Assembly: GCA_903929755.1 (NCBI GenBank)
Contig: CAIYVZ010000003.1
Location: forward strand, 21,925 to 85,924
Reading direction: 5' to 3'
DNA from: an uncultured Acidobacteriia bacterium
Lineage (GTDB): Bacteria; Acidobacteriota; Terriglobia; Bryobacterales; Bryobacteraceae
DNA: 64,000 nt
A model generated the notes under the pieces. It had not been told where the DNA came from, did not search any database, and worked only from the letters and a program-made list of their open reading frames with translations. Shown here piece by piece: positions 18,284-28,449 of the stretch. The first letter of the stretch is position 1, and each line of letters starts with the position of its first letter. Made by a program: the position numbers and the translations under genes.

Positions 18284-21200
18284 TTATTGTTTGCTTAGCC
18301 GTTTGTAGTATTCTGCGACTGCGGAAGCATAGCCCGGCGGCGTGTTCCGCGGACTTGTACTGCGCACAGAGCCATCGTTGGCGTCCAGCTTGCGACGCAA
18401 CAGAAGCTCCAGCTGGTCGATTGCGGGCATCACCTGACCGTTGATCACCTGATCGAGCTGCCCGTTGGTGGCCCAGCGCTTCGGATCCAGTTGCTGCGCC
18501 TGGCGGGCCAGTTCCTGGTACTCTTTGGCGAGGTCGCGGTCACCCGAGACGTCGTTACGCAGCCTGCCAATATCGCGCATCAGTTCGGCATAGGCCTGAT
18601 CGGCCTGCGCTTGCGTCTGGATGCCATTCCCGTTCCGGGGATTGTCGAATGTAGAGCCTTCGATCCGCCGGTTTTCATCCCAGCGGCCCGCGCCACCATT
18701 GAACTGGCCATTATTCGCGCCGCCGAACGCACCCACATTGCCACCGTTGCGATTTCCGGCATTATTCACACCGCCACCACCGCCCTGCTGTCCACCACCC
18801 TGCTGGCCCTGACCCTGACCTTGACCTTGACCCTGGCCTTGGCCTTGGCCCTGGCCCTGACCTTGACCCTGGCCTTGGCCTTGACCTTGACCCTGACCCT
18901 GGCCTTGGCCCTGACCCTGCTGGCCTTGACCTTGTTGCTGGCCTTGCTGGCCGTTACGGGCTTGCTGCTGGCCGCCCTGCTGACCTTGCCCCGGCTGTTG
19001 GCCACCCTGTCGACCGTTTTGACCCGGCTGCTGACCCTGCCCCTGCTGGCCATTACGACCCTGTTGACCCGGCTGATTGCCCGCCTGCTGGCCGTTGCGC
19101 CCATTCTGCTGGTCCAGCGCACCGCGCGCCAGCTGTTCCATATTTCTGCGGATCCGTTCTGCCTGATTCAGAGCCTGTTGCATGGCCACCTGGCTCCGGT
19201 CATCACTAGTCCCCTGACCCTGCTGACCCTGTTGACCGGCCTGCGAAGCAAGCTTCTTCAGCTCGTCCTTCAGATCGTTGAGCGAACGCGTCACCGGAGC
19301 TTCCCGCATCACCGCGTACTGCCCATAGCCCTGACGCAGAGCCGCTTCGGTCCATTCCATCTTGCTCTGGACTTCATCCTGCTGGCTCTTGCCCATGGCA
19401 TCACGAAGCTTCTTCGCCGCGTCGGGCTGAGCCCCGCCCAGGTTGCGCGTCGCCTGCTGCATCTGCTTCTGCAGTTGCTCGTAGCTTTCGCGCATACCCT
19501 TCTTTTCTTCGGCCATCTGCTGCCCGGCCTGCTGATTCTCCTGCCCCTGTCCAAAGTTCTTGCGCAGGCGCTGTTCGAAATCCTGCTGATGCCCGGCGAG
19601 TTCTTCCGCCTTATTCGCCAGCTCGGCCATTTCCGTGCCGTTCTGCTGGCTGCGCATGGACTGGATCGACTGCTGCGCCTGCTTCAGACGTTCAGCGGCA
19701 CGCTGAGCTTCTGTCTGTCCGGCGGCGCCACCCTGCTGCCCCGGCTGGCGCGCCGAGGCGGCCGAACTCATGTCACGAGTCGCCTGTTCCAGCTGGCGAA
19801 TGGCCTGCTCCAACTGCTGGCGGCTGGCCTGCTCCTGACGGGACCCGGGCCGGTTCATCCCTTGTTGCTGCTGGGCTTGTTGCTGCTGGGCTTGCTGACC
19901 CTGGGCCTGTTGCTGCTGCTGGGCTTGCTGTTGGCCCTGCTGCTGTTGGCCCTGCTGATTCCGAGCGTTCTGCTGCCCAGCCTGCTGACCAGACTGGCCT
20001 TGCTGGCCCTGCTGCCCTTGCTGGCCCTGTTGTCCTTGCTGTCCCTGCTGACCCTGCTGTCCTTGCTGTCCCTGCTGGCTGGCCGACTGTTGACCCTGCT
20101 GGCCCTGTTCCCCGCGCTGCAACTGCTCCATCTCCCGGCGCAACTGCTCCGCTTCACGACGCAGCATTTCCTGCTGCCACCGCTGCTGCGCCAACTGCTG
20201 GGCATTCGGCTGCTGTTGCTGCTGCGCGAGTTCCTGCTGGCGGCGGGCCAGGTCGGCGAGCTTCTTCATCGCGTCATCAACCGCCTGCTGCTTCTGCTCC
20301 TGCTGGGAACTGGCGTTCGATTCGTACTGATTTTTATCCTTATCGAGTTCCAGATCGAAAAGGTTGGCCAGATCGCGACCCGCGCCACCTCCTCCGCCAC
20401 CACCACCGCCGCCACTGCGGCTGACCTGAACCTGAATATCCCGGAACGTGGATTCAGCCCGCAGCAGGTGCTGTAAAGCCTGCTGTTCGGGCGTAAGCGC
20501 GTCCTGGAATGCCTGCGCCTTCAGTTTGTCGGTAGCCGACGTCATGGCGGCAATCGCGGCATCCATCTCTTTCACGAACTGCGAGACGGCGGCGCCGGCG
20601 GAATCCAGTTGACGAGCCCTGGTCCGGTCAGCCAGCGATTTCGCCTGATCCCGAAGCTTGCCCTGCACTTCCGAGAGATACTTGGCATTCTCGGCGGCTG
20701 CGGCTTTGGCCTTGGCATCACCCTTTACCTGGTTAAACGTCGCGGCGATAATTTCCTTCTGGCGCTCGGAGATCTGCTGTTCCTGTTCGCCACCACCACC
20801 ACCGCCACCACCGCCCGCCTGCTGGGACTGGGTGTAATTGAACTCAAACGGCACAGCCTGGATGAAAAACATGTCGGTCTTGGCCGAGTTCTTACCGTCT
20901 TTCGCTGTCGCGTAGATGCTGACAATATCGCCAGGCACCAGCTTGAAATCTTCCATCGCCAGCAGAGTGGTGGCCTGGAACTTCTTTGCGCCCTTATCCT
21001 TCAACATGTTGAGGGTCTTCTCCGGCGCACCATTTACGGAGTAGTGAAGGTCCAGTTCCTGCAGCGGGTATTCGTCTTCAGCCGAAAGCTCCACCAGAAC
21101 TTCTTCAATCGGGCTGACCTTGGCATCGCGCCCCGGCTTGGTAATGCGCACGGTGGGCGGCGAAACCTTGCGGGCCTCAATGAAGTAATCGTCGGTCAGG

Positions 21201-22309
21201 CGAACCACCTCGCCGTGATCCACCACGGATAAGTGATAAGTCCCGTCTTTTTCGATGGTGACCTTCGCGTTGGTCTTGTTGTTCGTCGTATCCGGCAGAT
21301 CCATCGGCTTCGCGCCTTCGATGAGCAACTGCGCGCCGTTCAGCGGACGATCCGTCTGGATTTCGAGGGACGCTACCGTCCCTTCCACGGCGCGGAGATC
21401 GCCCCCGGGATCTTCGGTTTCCCCCGCCAGACCAGTCCAGCCGGGGAAAGCGTACGTAACCTTAATATTCTTCACGGAGGGCAGGTCCACCGTGTGGATC
21501 TTGTAATCGCTGGAACGCAGGCCACCCGCGGTGACATAGTATTCCACGTCCTCCGGCAGACCGACGAACATGAACCCGTACCCGGCGCCGCCCTTTTGCG
21601 ACTCCATGGGAGCTTCTTCCCATTTGCCGGAGCTGGCGTACTTCACGAAAACGCTGGACTTCGCGGCCGTGAAGCCGTTGAGCTGGGCTGAAACAATAAC
21701 ATCCGTGCGGCGACGAATCGTCTTCGAACCAGGCTCAACCGTGATGGAATACAAAGGTTTAGCGGCATCCTTGGGATAACTGCCCCACAAAAGCTGGGTG
21801 CCGTGCCCGAAAACTCCCGGGCCCCAGAACATGAGCCATGCGAGCACCCCGGCTGCCACAGCGGCACCCGAGGCGAAGCGGAAAATCAGACTGGAAGAGA
21901 CCACCTGTTCGGGCTCGGCGTTACGCGCCACCCGCAGAGCGTCCGCCGCGAGCAAAGGCAGGAAGGGATCAGCAGCGTTTGCCTTCTGTTTTTCCGTGAA
22001 GGTAAGCAAACGCTGGTCGAAGTCGGGATACTTGTGCTCGGCATCCTGCGCGGCACCGCGGCGATTCATGCGCATGAGCGGCACCACCAGCGCCACAGCC
22101 ACAGCCGCGCCAATCCCCACAAAGAGCGCAAACCGACCCACAAGAAGAGTACCTGGCGTGAAATTCGCCCAGATCAGCAGGCCTACTACCGCCAGCGTCA
22201 CCAGCAGCGCGGCTCCGGCCACTGCGGCTGCGCCGCGCGACCAGGTTACCCAACGGAGACGCTTCTCCAGCCGGTCCAGATATTGCGAAAGGCTCTCAAG
22301 AGGATTCAT
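18284..22309 (-). CDS. Giant DUF4175-like membrane protein with Gln/Gly-rich low-complexity region
   Basis: 1341 residues. Two N-terminal membrane helices (about 24-50 and 56-78) and a third near 148-166 are followed by a beta-rich extracytoplasmic region (about 185-480; PGSKTIRRRTDVIVSAQLNG, a repeated GEVVRLTDDYFIEARK style) as in DUF4175-type proteins. From about 500 the chain becomes Gln-rich with coiled-coil character, containing GGGGGGGG runs, long QQ/GQQ stretches and a (GQ)n array near 1130-1180. A short ordered C-terminus (QAYAELMRDIGRLRNDVSGD ... LELLLRRKLDANDG) ends it. It overlaps the BatA-type gene by 4 bp and ends a seven-gene operon. It is probably a cell-envelope scaffold; no enzymatic motif seen. 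Confidence 0.8.
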   Translation of the reverse strand: MNPLESLSQYLDRLEKRLRWVTWSRGAAAVAGAALLVTLAVVGLLIWANFTPGTLLVGRFALFVGIGAAVAVALVVPLMRMNRRGAAQDAEHKYPDFDQRLLTFTEKQKANAADPFLPLLAADALRVARNAEPEQVVSSSLIFRFASGAAVAAGVLAWLMFWGPGVFGHGTQLLWGSYPKDAAKPLYSITVEPGSKTIRRRTDVIVSAQLNGFTAAKSSVFVKYASSGKWEEAPMESQKGGAGYGFMFVGLPEDVEYYVTAGGLRSSDYKIHTVDLPSVKNIKVTYAFPGWTGLAGETEDPGGDLRAVEGTVASLEIQTDRPLNGAQLLIEGAKPMDLPDTTNNKTNAKVTIEKDGTYHLSVVDHGEVVRLTDDYFIEARKVSPPTVRITKPGRDAKVSPIEEVLVELSAEDEYPLQELDLHYSVNGAPEKTLNMLKDKGAKKFQATTLLAMEDFKLVPGDIVSIYATAKDGKNSAKTDMFFIQAVPFEFNYTQSQQAGGGGGGGGGEQEQQISERQKEIIAATFNQVKGDAKAKAAAAENAKYLSEVQGKLRDQAKSLADRTRARQLDSAGAAVSQFVKEMDAAIAAMTSATDKLKAQAFQDALTPEQQALQHLLRAESTFRDIQVQVSRSGGGGGGGGGGAGRDLANLFDLELDKDKNQYESNASSQQEQKQQAVDDAMKKLADLARRQQELAQQQQQPNAQQLAQQRWQQEMLRREAEQLRREMEQLQRGEQGQQGQQSASQQGQQGQQGQQGQQGQQGQQGQQGQQGQSGQQAGQQNARNQQGQQQQGQQQAQQQQQAQGQQAQQQQAQQQQGMNRPGSRQEQASRQQLEQAIRQLEQATRDMSSAASARQPGQQGGAAGQTEAQRAAERLKQAQQSIQSMRSQQNGTEMAELANKAEELAGHQQDFEQRLRKNFGQGQENQQAGQQMAEEKKGMRESYEQLQKQMQQATRNLGGAQPDAAKKLRDAMGKSQQDEVQSKMEWTEAALRQGYGQYAVMREAPVTRSLNDLKDELKKLASQAGQQGQQGQGTSDDRSQVAMQQALNQAERIRRNMEQLARGALDQQNGRNGQQAGNQPGQQGRNGQQGQGQQPGQNGRQGGQQPGQGQQGGQQQARNGQQGQQQGQGQQGQGQGQGQGQGQGQGQGQGQGQGQGQGQGQGQGQGQGQQGGGQQGGGGGVNNAGNRNGGNVGAFGGANNGQFNGGAGRWDENRRIEGSTFDNPRNGNGIQTQAQADQAYAELMRDIGRLRNDVSGDRDLAKEYQELARQAQQLDPKRWATNGQLDQVINGQVMPAIDQLELLLRRKLDANDGSVRSTSPRNTPPGYASAVAEYYKRLSKQ
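18801..18935 (-). repeat. Hexanucleotide array encoding (Gly-Gln)n
   Basis: Runs of the hexamers CCTTGG, CCCTGG, CCTTGA and CCCTGA (plus-strand view) continue for more than 100 bp without interruption and encode about twenty Gly-Gln pairs in the DUF4175-like protein. Codon variants alternate, so the array is old enough to have drifted, or is kept by selection for the amino acids. Confidence 0.9.
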
Positions 22310-24357
22310 GCAGCTTCCTTACCGGCCAGATGCCGGTTACCCAATATCGATTCGGCGACCGCCAGCATTGCAAGCAAGGCCAGCACCCACCACCAAAGTT
22401 CCGATTTCACTTCGCGGGTATTCGATCCCGTCGGATTTGCACCTGACGAAGCCGCGCCCGGCGTATTCGAGGCTATCCCTGTATTTTTCCACAATTCGAT
22501 GGTCTCTGCCGGGACCACCGTAAAATCTGATTCCCGCCGGTCCGCATTCACCGCCGCCAACTCTTGCCGCCCGTTGGCGCGGCGAATCTCGAAGAAACCC
22601 TCCGAGGGGAACTGATAGTTGGTCGCTTTCGACGATTCCGACAGCGTCATCATGCGTTTGCCGTCAGGGCCGAGGATCTCCACCGGAACATTGCGCTCAC
22701 GGACGCTGCGCAGTTCTACAAACGAACCCACACGGTACGCACCACGCCCCGAACCGACGCCGCCCATTTCGTGAGTCGTCTGCTCCAGAAACGGCAGCCA
22801 GATCGGCTGCAGCGGCAGGTTGTTCGCAATATTGTCGAAAGCCGACGCGAATACCAGCGCATGCCCTTCGCCGATCTTCCGGTCTACGAAAAGCGGCAGA
22901 CCGTTGGCGAGGCGGGCAGCAATGCGGGTCTCCGGAGATTCCTGCGGAGTCTGCAGCTTTACGTACTGGAAGATCTGCACGGCGTCCCAACTGGCGGAGC
23001 CGCGCGAGGAGGCGAGGGAGAACGCCGGGTACGAGGTGTCGATCTGCGCCACCGTTTGCACTGGCTCGTCACCGGTGATGGTATGAATCTGCGTGGCAGG
23101 GAAGCCGGCGACCGGAATATTGCGCCCCGGCGTCGTGTAGCGTCCGAGAGAAATCAGCACCGAACCGCCACCCTGCACAAATTTCTCAAGGGAATCTTCG
23201 AGGCTGCGCGGCAGCGGGCCTGGATCCGCCAGGATCGCGAAGGCGAATTTCGAGATATCGGCATTGGCCGCCTGATCCGGAGTGCGCGAGTCGAGCGTAA
23301 ACGCCGCATCGGTAGCGGATTCCAGAGCGGTCTTCACATAAAGAGTACTGGCCGCGTCGCTGGCGGAATGCAGCAGAAGCGCCGGTTTGGGGTCCGCACG
23401 TTCCACAGAGAAGAACCAGTGGTCGTCCTGGGGGAAGGCGTCGGCAGAATCGATGCGGATTTCGCATTTGGTGAGACCGTAGGGGACGTCAAGCGTCAGA
23501 AATTCAGCCGTCGCACGGCCACCCGGCGTGAGCTTCACCTGCTTCGATTCCACGGTTTTTCCATTCGCAACCAGTGAAACCGTGCGCGTGGCCATGTCGC
23601 CGCCATACGAAGCGACGGTGGCCAGAGTCCGGACCTTCTTCGTATCAAACACGCGGCGCGGGGCGTCAACCGCCTCAATCGTCCAGTTTGGCACCGGCCC
23701 GTCGCCCACATTGTGGACATTCAACTTCGTGCCATCGTTCAAACGAAGATCGGCAAAGCTGGCGGGCAGCGAAGATTTCTGCAGATCCGTGAAAACATGG
23801 GCGTCCACGTTGGTCTTATAGCCTTCGCTGGTGGAGCGAAGAACCCGCGCGATCTCAGCATAGGAACTGGCGTCGTCGCCCGGGTCCAGCGCCGAAACAG
23901 CTGCCCGCAGAATTTGCTTGTCGCCCGTCATATCGGTCACCAGCTTCGCCGGCCCGCCGAACGTGACCACCTGGCCACGATCCGCCGCAGACAGCTTGCC
24001 AATTTCATCCAGGGCCTGCTGTTTCGCTTTCGCGAAGGCCCCGCCCCGGCGCATACTCAGCGAGTTATCCAGAGCAAAGACTACCGTGCGGGCAGAGTTC
24101 GGATTGCTGACCGCGGAGGAACTAATGTAGGGCCGCGAAAACGCCAGTACCAGCAGCAGGATAAACAACGCCCGCAGGGCAAACAGCAGCAAATACTTCA
24201 GCCGACGATGCTTCACCGAGCTCTGCGTCCGCCGCTCGAAGAACATGAGAGAGCTGAACTTTATTGGCGTCTGCTGGTACTGGCGCAGCAGATGGATATA
24301 GACCGGCAGCCCGACTGCTGCGGCCCCGGCGAGAAACCATGGCGTGAGAAACCCCAA
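22306..24357 (-). CDS. BatA/von Willebrand membrane protein
   Basis: 683 residues. It begins with the BatA/TIGR02226 double-transmembrane module (PWFLAGAAAVGLPVYIHLL at 6-24 and YLLLFALRALFILLLVLAF at 55-73). A von Willebrand A domain follows with the MIDAS motif DNSLS at 97-101. The middle holds Ig-like and glutamine-amidotransferase-like segments, and a C-terminal helix (WWWVLALLAMLAVAESILG) anchors it. It starts directly at the end of the DUF58 gene and overlaps the giant gene, so it is in one operon. Such proteins work with MoxR ATPases; the role here is presumed envelope-protein assembly or metal-dependent adhesion. Confidence 0.88.
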   Translation of the reverse strand: MGFLTPWFLAGAAAVGLPVYIHLLRQYQQTPIKFSSLMFFERRTQSSVKHRRLKYLLLFALRALFILLLVLAFSRPYISSSAVSNPNSARTVVFALDNSLSMRRGGAFAKAKQQALDEIGKLSAADRGQVVTFGGPAKLVTDMTGDKQILRAAVSALDPGDDASSYAEIARVLRSTSEGYKTNVDAHVFTDLQKSSLPASFADLRLNDGTKLNVHNVGDGPVPNWTIEAVDAPRRVFDTKKVRTLATVASYGGDMATRTVSLVANGKTVESKQVKLTPGGRATAEFLTLDVPYGLTKCEIRIDSADAFPQDDHWFFSVERADPKPALLLHSASDAASTLYVKTALESATDAAFTLDSRTPDQAANADISKFAFAILADPGPLPRSLEDSLEKFVQGGGSVLISLGRYTTPGRNIPVAGFPATQIHTITGDEPVQTVAQIDTSYPAFSLASSRGSASWDAVQIFQYVKLQTPQESPETRIAARLANGLPLFVDRKIGEGHALVFASAFDNIANNLPLQPIWLPFLEQTTHEMGGVGSGRGAYRVGSFVELRSVRERNVPVEILGPDGKRMMTLSESSKATNYQFPSEGFFEIRRANGRQELAAVNADRRESDFTVVPAETIELWKNTGIASNTPGAASSGANPTGSNTREVKSELWWWVLALLAMLAVAESILGNRHLAGKEAA

Positions 24358-25260
24358 TTACCTTCTCCTCTGGCGAATTGCGAGATAGTTGCGCAGACCC
24401 TGATCAAGGGGCTTTGAGGTATCCAGAAACACATAGTCCAGACCCGCCGCAGCCGCTTTATCCGCCAGTTGCTTGCAGTGATTATTGATCTTGTCGCGGT
24501 ATTCGTTCCGGGCGTATTCGGGCGAAATTTCCATCGCCGTCTCATCTTCGGCGTCGATCAGCAGTACCGGATCCCGGAACTTTGGCGCCAGTTCGTTGGG
24601 ATCCAGAAGATGGAACATCACCACATCGTTGCCCCGATACCGCAAAGGCTCTACCGCTTTGATGATTTCGGTGGGATCGGCGTAGAAATCCGACAGCACC
24701 GCCACAATGCTGCGGCGATGCAGGAATTCCTGAAAGTGGTGGAACGGTTTCACGAAATCCGTGCGCGCGCCGTTCTCCGCTTTTTCAATGGTGTGCAGCA
24801 GCCGGACCAACTGGCCCTGCCGAGTGGAAGGCGGCACATACGCGCGAACATCGTCGTCGAAAACGATAATGCCCGCGGCGTCGCGCTGCTGTGACGACAT
24901 ATAGACGAGCGATGCCGCAATAAACCGGGCGTAGTCGAGCTTCGAGATGGTCCCGCCCTTGTACGCGACGGTGCCATACGACATGGACGCGCTGGTATCC
25001 AGCAGCACCAGCAACTGGGAGTTGGTCTCGCCCTTGAACCGCTTCAGGTAAATACGGTCCGAGCGGGCATAGACGTTCCAGTCTACGTGGCGCAGATCGT
25101 CACCCTCCACATATTGGCGGTATTCGGCGAACTCCTGGCTGAAGCCGAAGGTCGGTGAGCGGTGCAGACCGGCGACGAAACCATCAACCACGGTCTTGGC
25201 TATCAGGTCGAGCGACCCAATGGACGCGAGGACCTGCGGGTCCAGAAAGCGCTGCAGCAT
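24358..25260 (-). CDS. DUF58 domain protein (von Willebrand-like)
   Basis: 300 residues. The DUF58 signature EYRQYVEGDDLRHVDWNVYARSD is near residues 47-69, followed by LVLLDTSASMSYG, a MIDAS-type DxSxS. No membrane segment is seen. DUF58 proteins are regularly encoded beside MoxR AAA+ ATPases, and the pair is believed to act as a chaperone or activation system for von Willebrand proteins. Here it sits 9 bp after the MoxR gene and abuts the BatA-like gene. Confidence 0.93.
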   Translation of the reverse strand: MLQRFLDPQVLASIGSLDLIAKTVVDGFVAGLHRSPTFGFSQEFAEYRQYVEGDDLRHVDWNVYARSDRIYLKRFKGETNSQLLVLLDTSASMSYGTVAYKGGTISKLDYARFIAASLVYMSSQQRDAAGIIVFDDDVRAYVPPSTRQGQLVRLLHTIEKAENGARTDFVKPFHHFQEFLHRRSIVAVLSDFYADPTEIIKAVEPLRYRGNDVVMFHLLDPNELAPKFRDPVLLIDAEDETAMEISPEYARNEYRDKINNHCKQLADKAAAAGLDYVFLDTSKPLDQGLRNYLAIRQRRR

Positions 25261-25269
25261 GTGAAGCGT

Positions 25270-26295
25270 TTACTCCCTGGGGGCGGGTTTCGCCTGCAGA
25301 ATCTGATTGAGAACATCATCCGGCGTTACCCGGTCGGATTCGGCATGGAAATTGAGCAGGATGCGGTGCCGCAGAATCGGGACATAAAGCTCGCGCACGT
25401 CCTCAAAGCTCACGTGATAGCGGCCCTTCATCAGAGCTCGTGCCTTCGATGCGAGCACAAGATTCTGCGCAGCGCGGACGCTGCCTCCGTAGTTGACGTA
25501 CTTCTTCACCACATCGGGCGCAGCCGGATCCTTAAATCGCGTGGCTCGAACGAGTTCGATGGCGTACTTCGCGACAGTCTCGCCGATGGGCGTCATGCGG
25601 ACCAGTTGCTGGAATGAGAGCAACTCTTCACAACTGGTGATGGAATCAACCTTTGAGACATGGGTGGTCGTCGTCAGGTCGATAACCTGCAGTTCCTGCT
25701 CGGCTGTCAGATAGTCGAGCATGATATTGAACAGGAAACGATCCAGCTGGGCTTCCGGCAACGGATACGTGCCTTCCAGTTCAATGGGATTCTGCGTAGC
25801 AAGCACGAAGAACGGCGCAGGCAATTTATAGTGATGGCCGCGTACCGTGCAACTCCGCTCCTGCATGGCTTCCAGCAATGCCGACTGCGTCTTCGGGGGC
25901 GTACGGTTGATTTCGTCGGCCAACAGAACGTTGGCAAAAATGGGCCCCTGAACAAAGGTCCACGTACGGTGCCCGGTAGTCGGATCTTCCTCGATGATGT
26001 CGGTACCGGTGATGTCGGTCGGCATCAAATCGGGCGTGAACTGGATGCGCTTGAAGAGCATGCCCAGAACATCAGATATCGTGCGCACAAGTAGAGTTTT
26101 CGCGGTGCCGGGGAGGCCAGTGATCAGGCAGTGGCCGCCCACGTACAGGCCAATGCGGACCTGCTCAATCACTTCGTCCTGGCCGACGATAACGCGCTTC
26201 ACCTGCCGGACGATCTCGGCATCGACTTCACGGAAACGCGTAATCCGCGACATTAAAACATCGGGTTCAATTGGAGTGGTCTCGTTTGTGGACAT
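25270..26295 (-). CDS. MoxR family AAA+ ATPase
   Basis: 341 residues. Walker A is GLPGTAKTLLV and Walker B is VLLADEINRTPPKTQSALLEAMQE, with a sensor 1 region FVLATQNPIELEGTYPLPEAQLDRF. The C-terminal lid domain has SVRAAQNLVLASKARALMKGR. This is the regular MoxR/RavA-like ATPase paired with DUF58 and von Willebrand genes. It presumably remodels client proteins of this operon in the cytoplasm. It is 6 bp downstream of the TPR metallopeptidase gene. Confidence 0.95.
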   Translation of the reverse strand: MSTNETTPIEPDVLMSRITRFREVDAEIVRQVKRVIVGQDEVIEQVRIGLYVGGHCLITGLPGTAKTLLVRTISDVLGMLFKRIQFTPDLMPTDITGTDIIEEDPTTGHRTWTFVQGPIFANVLLADEINRTPPKTQSALLEAMQERSCTVRGHHYKLPAPFFVLATQNPIELEGTYPLPEAQLDRFLFNIMLDYLTAEQELQVIDLTTTTHVSKVDSITSCEELLSFQQLVRMTPIGETVAKYAIELVRATRFKDPAAPDVVKKYVNYGGSVRAAQNLVLASKARALMKGRYHVSFEDVRELYVPILRHRILLNFHAESDRVTPDDVLNQILQAKPAPRE

Positions 26296-26301
26296 GAGTT
26301 C

Positions 26302-28449
26302 CTATGGTTTTGGGCCTTCGCCGCTCAGTTCGAGCAGCAACTTTTGGGCGGGCCGGAAATCCGGAGCCGCTTCGAGTGCGTTGAAAGCTTCCTCTCTGGC
26401 CTTGTCTTTCAGGCCCTGCGCGTTTAGTGCTCTTGCAAGATTGTAATGGGCACCCGCCATGTCGATCGGTTTCAGGGCGAGTTGGACCGCGTACTCACGC
26501 GCGGCTTTGTCCGGCTGGCCGGTGGCGAGGGCCAGTTCCGCTAGTTTGGGGTGAAGCTGTTGATCGAGAGGGCTGATGTAAAGGAGGCGCTCCAGCGCGG
26601 CAGCGGCTTCCTTCTTCCTGCCTGCTTCGTCCAGCAGTTTCGACAGCTCAAAAACGGGGGCGGAATCGCGGCCACCCTGTTTCGAGTATTTCTCGTATTC
26701 GGTGAGGGCGCAGGCCTTATCGCCCTTTTTCATGCAGGCCTGGGCTACCACCACGTAGGCGTTGCCCGCTTCCACGTAATCGGGGTAGAGAGTTTCCAGT
26801 TCCCTGCCCTTCTTCATAATCTCTTCGGTGTTGGGCTCCGCCTCGCGCGCCATCTTGTTTAGTTCGGCCAGGCTCTTGGTCCAGACTTCGAAGTTTTTCA
26901 CGGTAACGGCGGTTTCTTTGTCCACCTCGGCCAGGAAGTCCTTGTCGAAAGCTTCCGGCTCCATGCCAAGCTCATCACGGAGAACGTCAACGGTGGGCCG
27001 GTTCTTCGCGAACTGGTGAGCGATGTCCAGAAGCTTCTTTTCACCCCAACGCTTCGCGATGTAATCGCAAATGCGCCCTGCCTGGTAATAGGAGACGATC
27101 ACCTGGGAAGGATACGACGGATGAACGAAGCCGCGGTCGATTTTGGCCACAGGCAGCAGTTTTTTATCCCGGATCGCGGTAATGATGCTCGGCGTAACCC
27201 GGTCGCCCCAGTCGGCGTTGGTGGCGGATTCTTCGTGAACCGCCACGCCTTCGGTGAACCAGCGCGGGACCCGGTAGTTCGTCAGCGTCAGAATGTAAAC
27301 GTGGCTCAGTTCGTGCCACAGAGTTCCCGCCCAGTGAAATTCGCCCGGCGTGCGCCCGGAGGGGCTATCCATCGCCACAACGTCATTAAACGTGACGCCG
27401 AGCGCGCCCAGGCCAGGCAGCCCCATCGTGCGGACCGCGAAGTCTTCATGATTCGGGTAGACCTCCAGCTGCACAGGCTTCTTCAGCTTGAACTCGTATT
27501 TCTTTTCGTAGACCGCCATCGCCCGCAGCAACTCGGCTTCGAAGTAAGGCCGCAGCGCCGCCGACTCCTTTTTGTTCATCTTCAGGATGGAGACCGGCGT
27601 GGTGAAGGTGTCGAAATCTTTGTACGTATCCATCAGCCGCAGGGAATTGACAGTGGCGGCATCCCGGAAGTGGTTTGTGTACGAGAGTTCCAGTTCCAAA
27701 CGGGCTTCTTCTTCGCGACCGAGGCGCATCAGATTCACACCCAGTTGTGCGTGCGCGGTCCAGAGCGTGGGTTCCGCCGCGATGGCCTTGCGATAGTACG
27801 CGATGCCCTCTTCGTAGCGACGATTCAGCACCATCAAATGCGCGATCAGCGCAAAACCTTTCGCCCGGTTGGCCAGCTTGGGGGCCCAGGTGGATTCCTT
27901 GTCATCCAAAAGATCGAGCGCCGTGTGTATCGCGATAGCCCCCAGCGCGGTGGGTTCGATTTTCAGCGCGGCATCGGCTTCTTCAGCCGCTTTTTTGTGG
28001 TCGTCGTCTTCCAGCGCCATGCGCGCTTTGATTTCGTACGCATGGTAGAGCTTCGGATCGATTTCGAGGGCTTTATCCGCGGCTTCGCCAGCCTTGGGGT
28101 TGAACTCTTCTACCAAAACATCGGCCGTTGCCAGATACGCCTGGGCGTTCTTCGGATCGATTTCCAGAGCTTCCTGATAGAGTTTCACTGCTTCGTTCGG
28201 AGCAAACCGCTCGGCGAACAACTGCCCCCAGCGGACCCGATACTGCGCATTGTCCGGGTAGGCGGCAACCAGCGCCTTAAACAGATTATTGGCGCTCTCA
28301 AACTCTCCCGCCGTCCAAAGCGCTTCGGCCGCCTGCAACGTCGCGGCATTGCCCGATGTGGAGGCCGGCGGCTGGGCAGGCTTCCGCACGGGCGTCTGCG
28401 CAAAGCACAGAAACGCCGTCAACGCGATAGCGATGCCCGCCGGTCTCAT
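26302..28449 (-). CDS. Exported TPR protein with peptidase MA-like (HExxH) domain
   Basis: 715 residues with a signal peptide (to about 20). N-terminal TPR units (about 35-250) include WGQLFAERFAPNEAVKLYQEALEIDPKNAQAYLATADVL. A gluzincin-type metallopeptidase domain follows: HELSH at 379-383 and the downstream glutamate in PRWFTEGVAVHEE, the peptidase MA-like arrangement (PF13485). More TPRs form the C-terminus. It overlaps the caspase-like gene by 4 bp. Probably a periplasmic or surface peptidase whose partner proteins are bound by the TPRs; the substrate is unknown. Confidence 0.88.
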   Translation of the reverse strand: MRPAGIAIALTAFLCFAQTPVRKPAQPPASTSGNAATLQAAEALWTAGEFESANNLFKALVAAYPDNAQYRVRWGQLFAERFAPNEAVKLYQEALEIDPKNAQAYLATADVLVEEFNPKAGEAADKALEIDPKLYHAYEIKARMALEDDDHKKAAEEADAALKIEPTALGAIAIHTALDLLDDKESTWAPKLANRAKGFALIAHLMVLNRRYEEGIAYYRKAIAAEPTLWTAHAQLGVNLMRLGREEEARLELELSYTNHFRDAATVNSLRLMDTYKDFDTFTTPVSILKMNKKESAALRPYFEAELLRAMAVYEKKYEFKLKKPVQLEVYPNHEDFAVRTMGLPGLGALGVTFNDVVAMDSPSGRTPGEFHWAGTLWHELSHVYILTLTNYRVPRWFTEGVAVHEESATNADWGDRVTPSIITAIRDKKLLPVAKIDRGFVHPSYPSQVIVSYYQAGRICDYIAKRWGEKKLLDIAHQFAKNRPTVDVLRDELGMEPEAFDKDFLAEVDKETAVTVKNFEVWTKSLAELNKMAREAEPNTEEIMKKGRELETLYPDYVEAGNAYVVVAQACMKKGDKACALTEYEKYSKQGGRDSAPVFELSKLLDEAGRKKEAAAALERLLYISPLDQQLHPKLAELALATGQPDKAAREYAVQLALKPIDMAGAHYNLARALNAQGLKDKAREEAFNALEAAPDFRPAQKLLLELSGEGPKP

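Noticed and set aside
18491..20476. 661-codon open frame on the plus strand, Leu-rich
   Set aside because: It is antisense to the Gln/Gly-rich part of the giant membrane protein, where stop codons are unlikely; low complexity, no ribosome-binding site.
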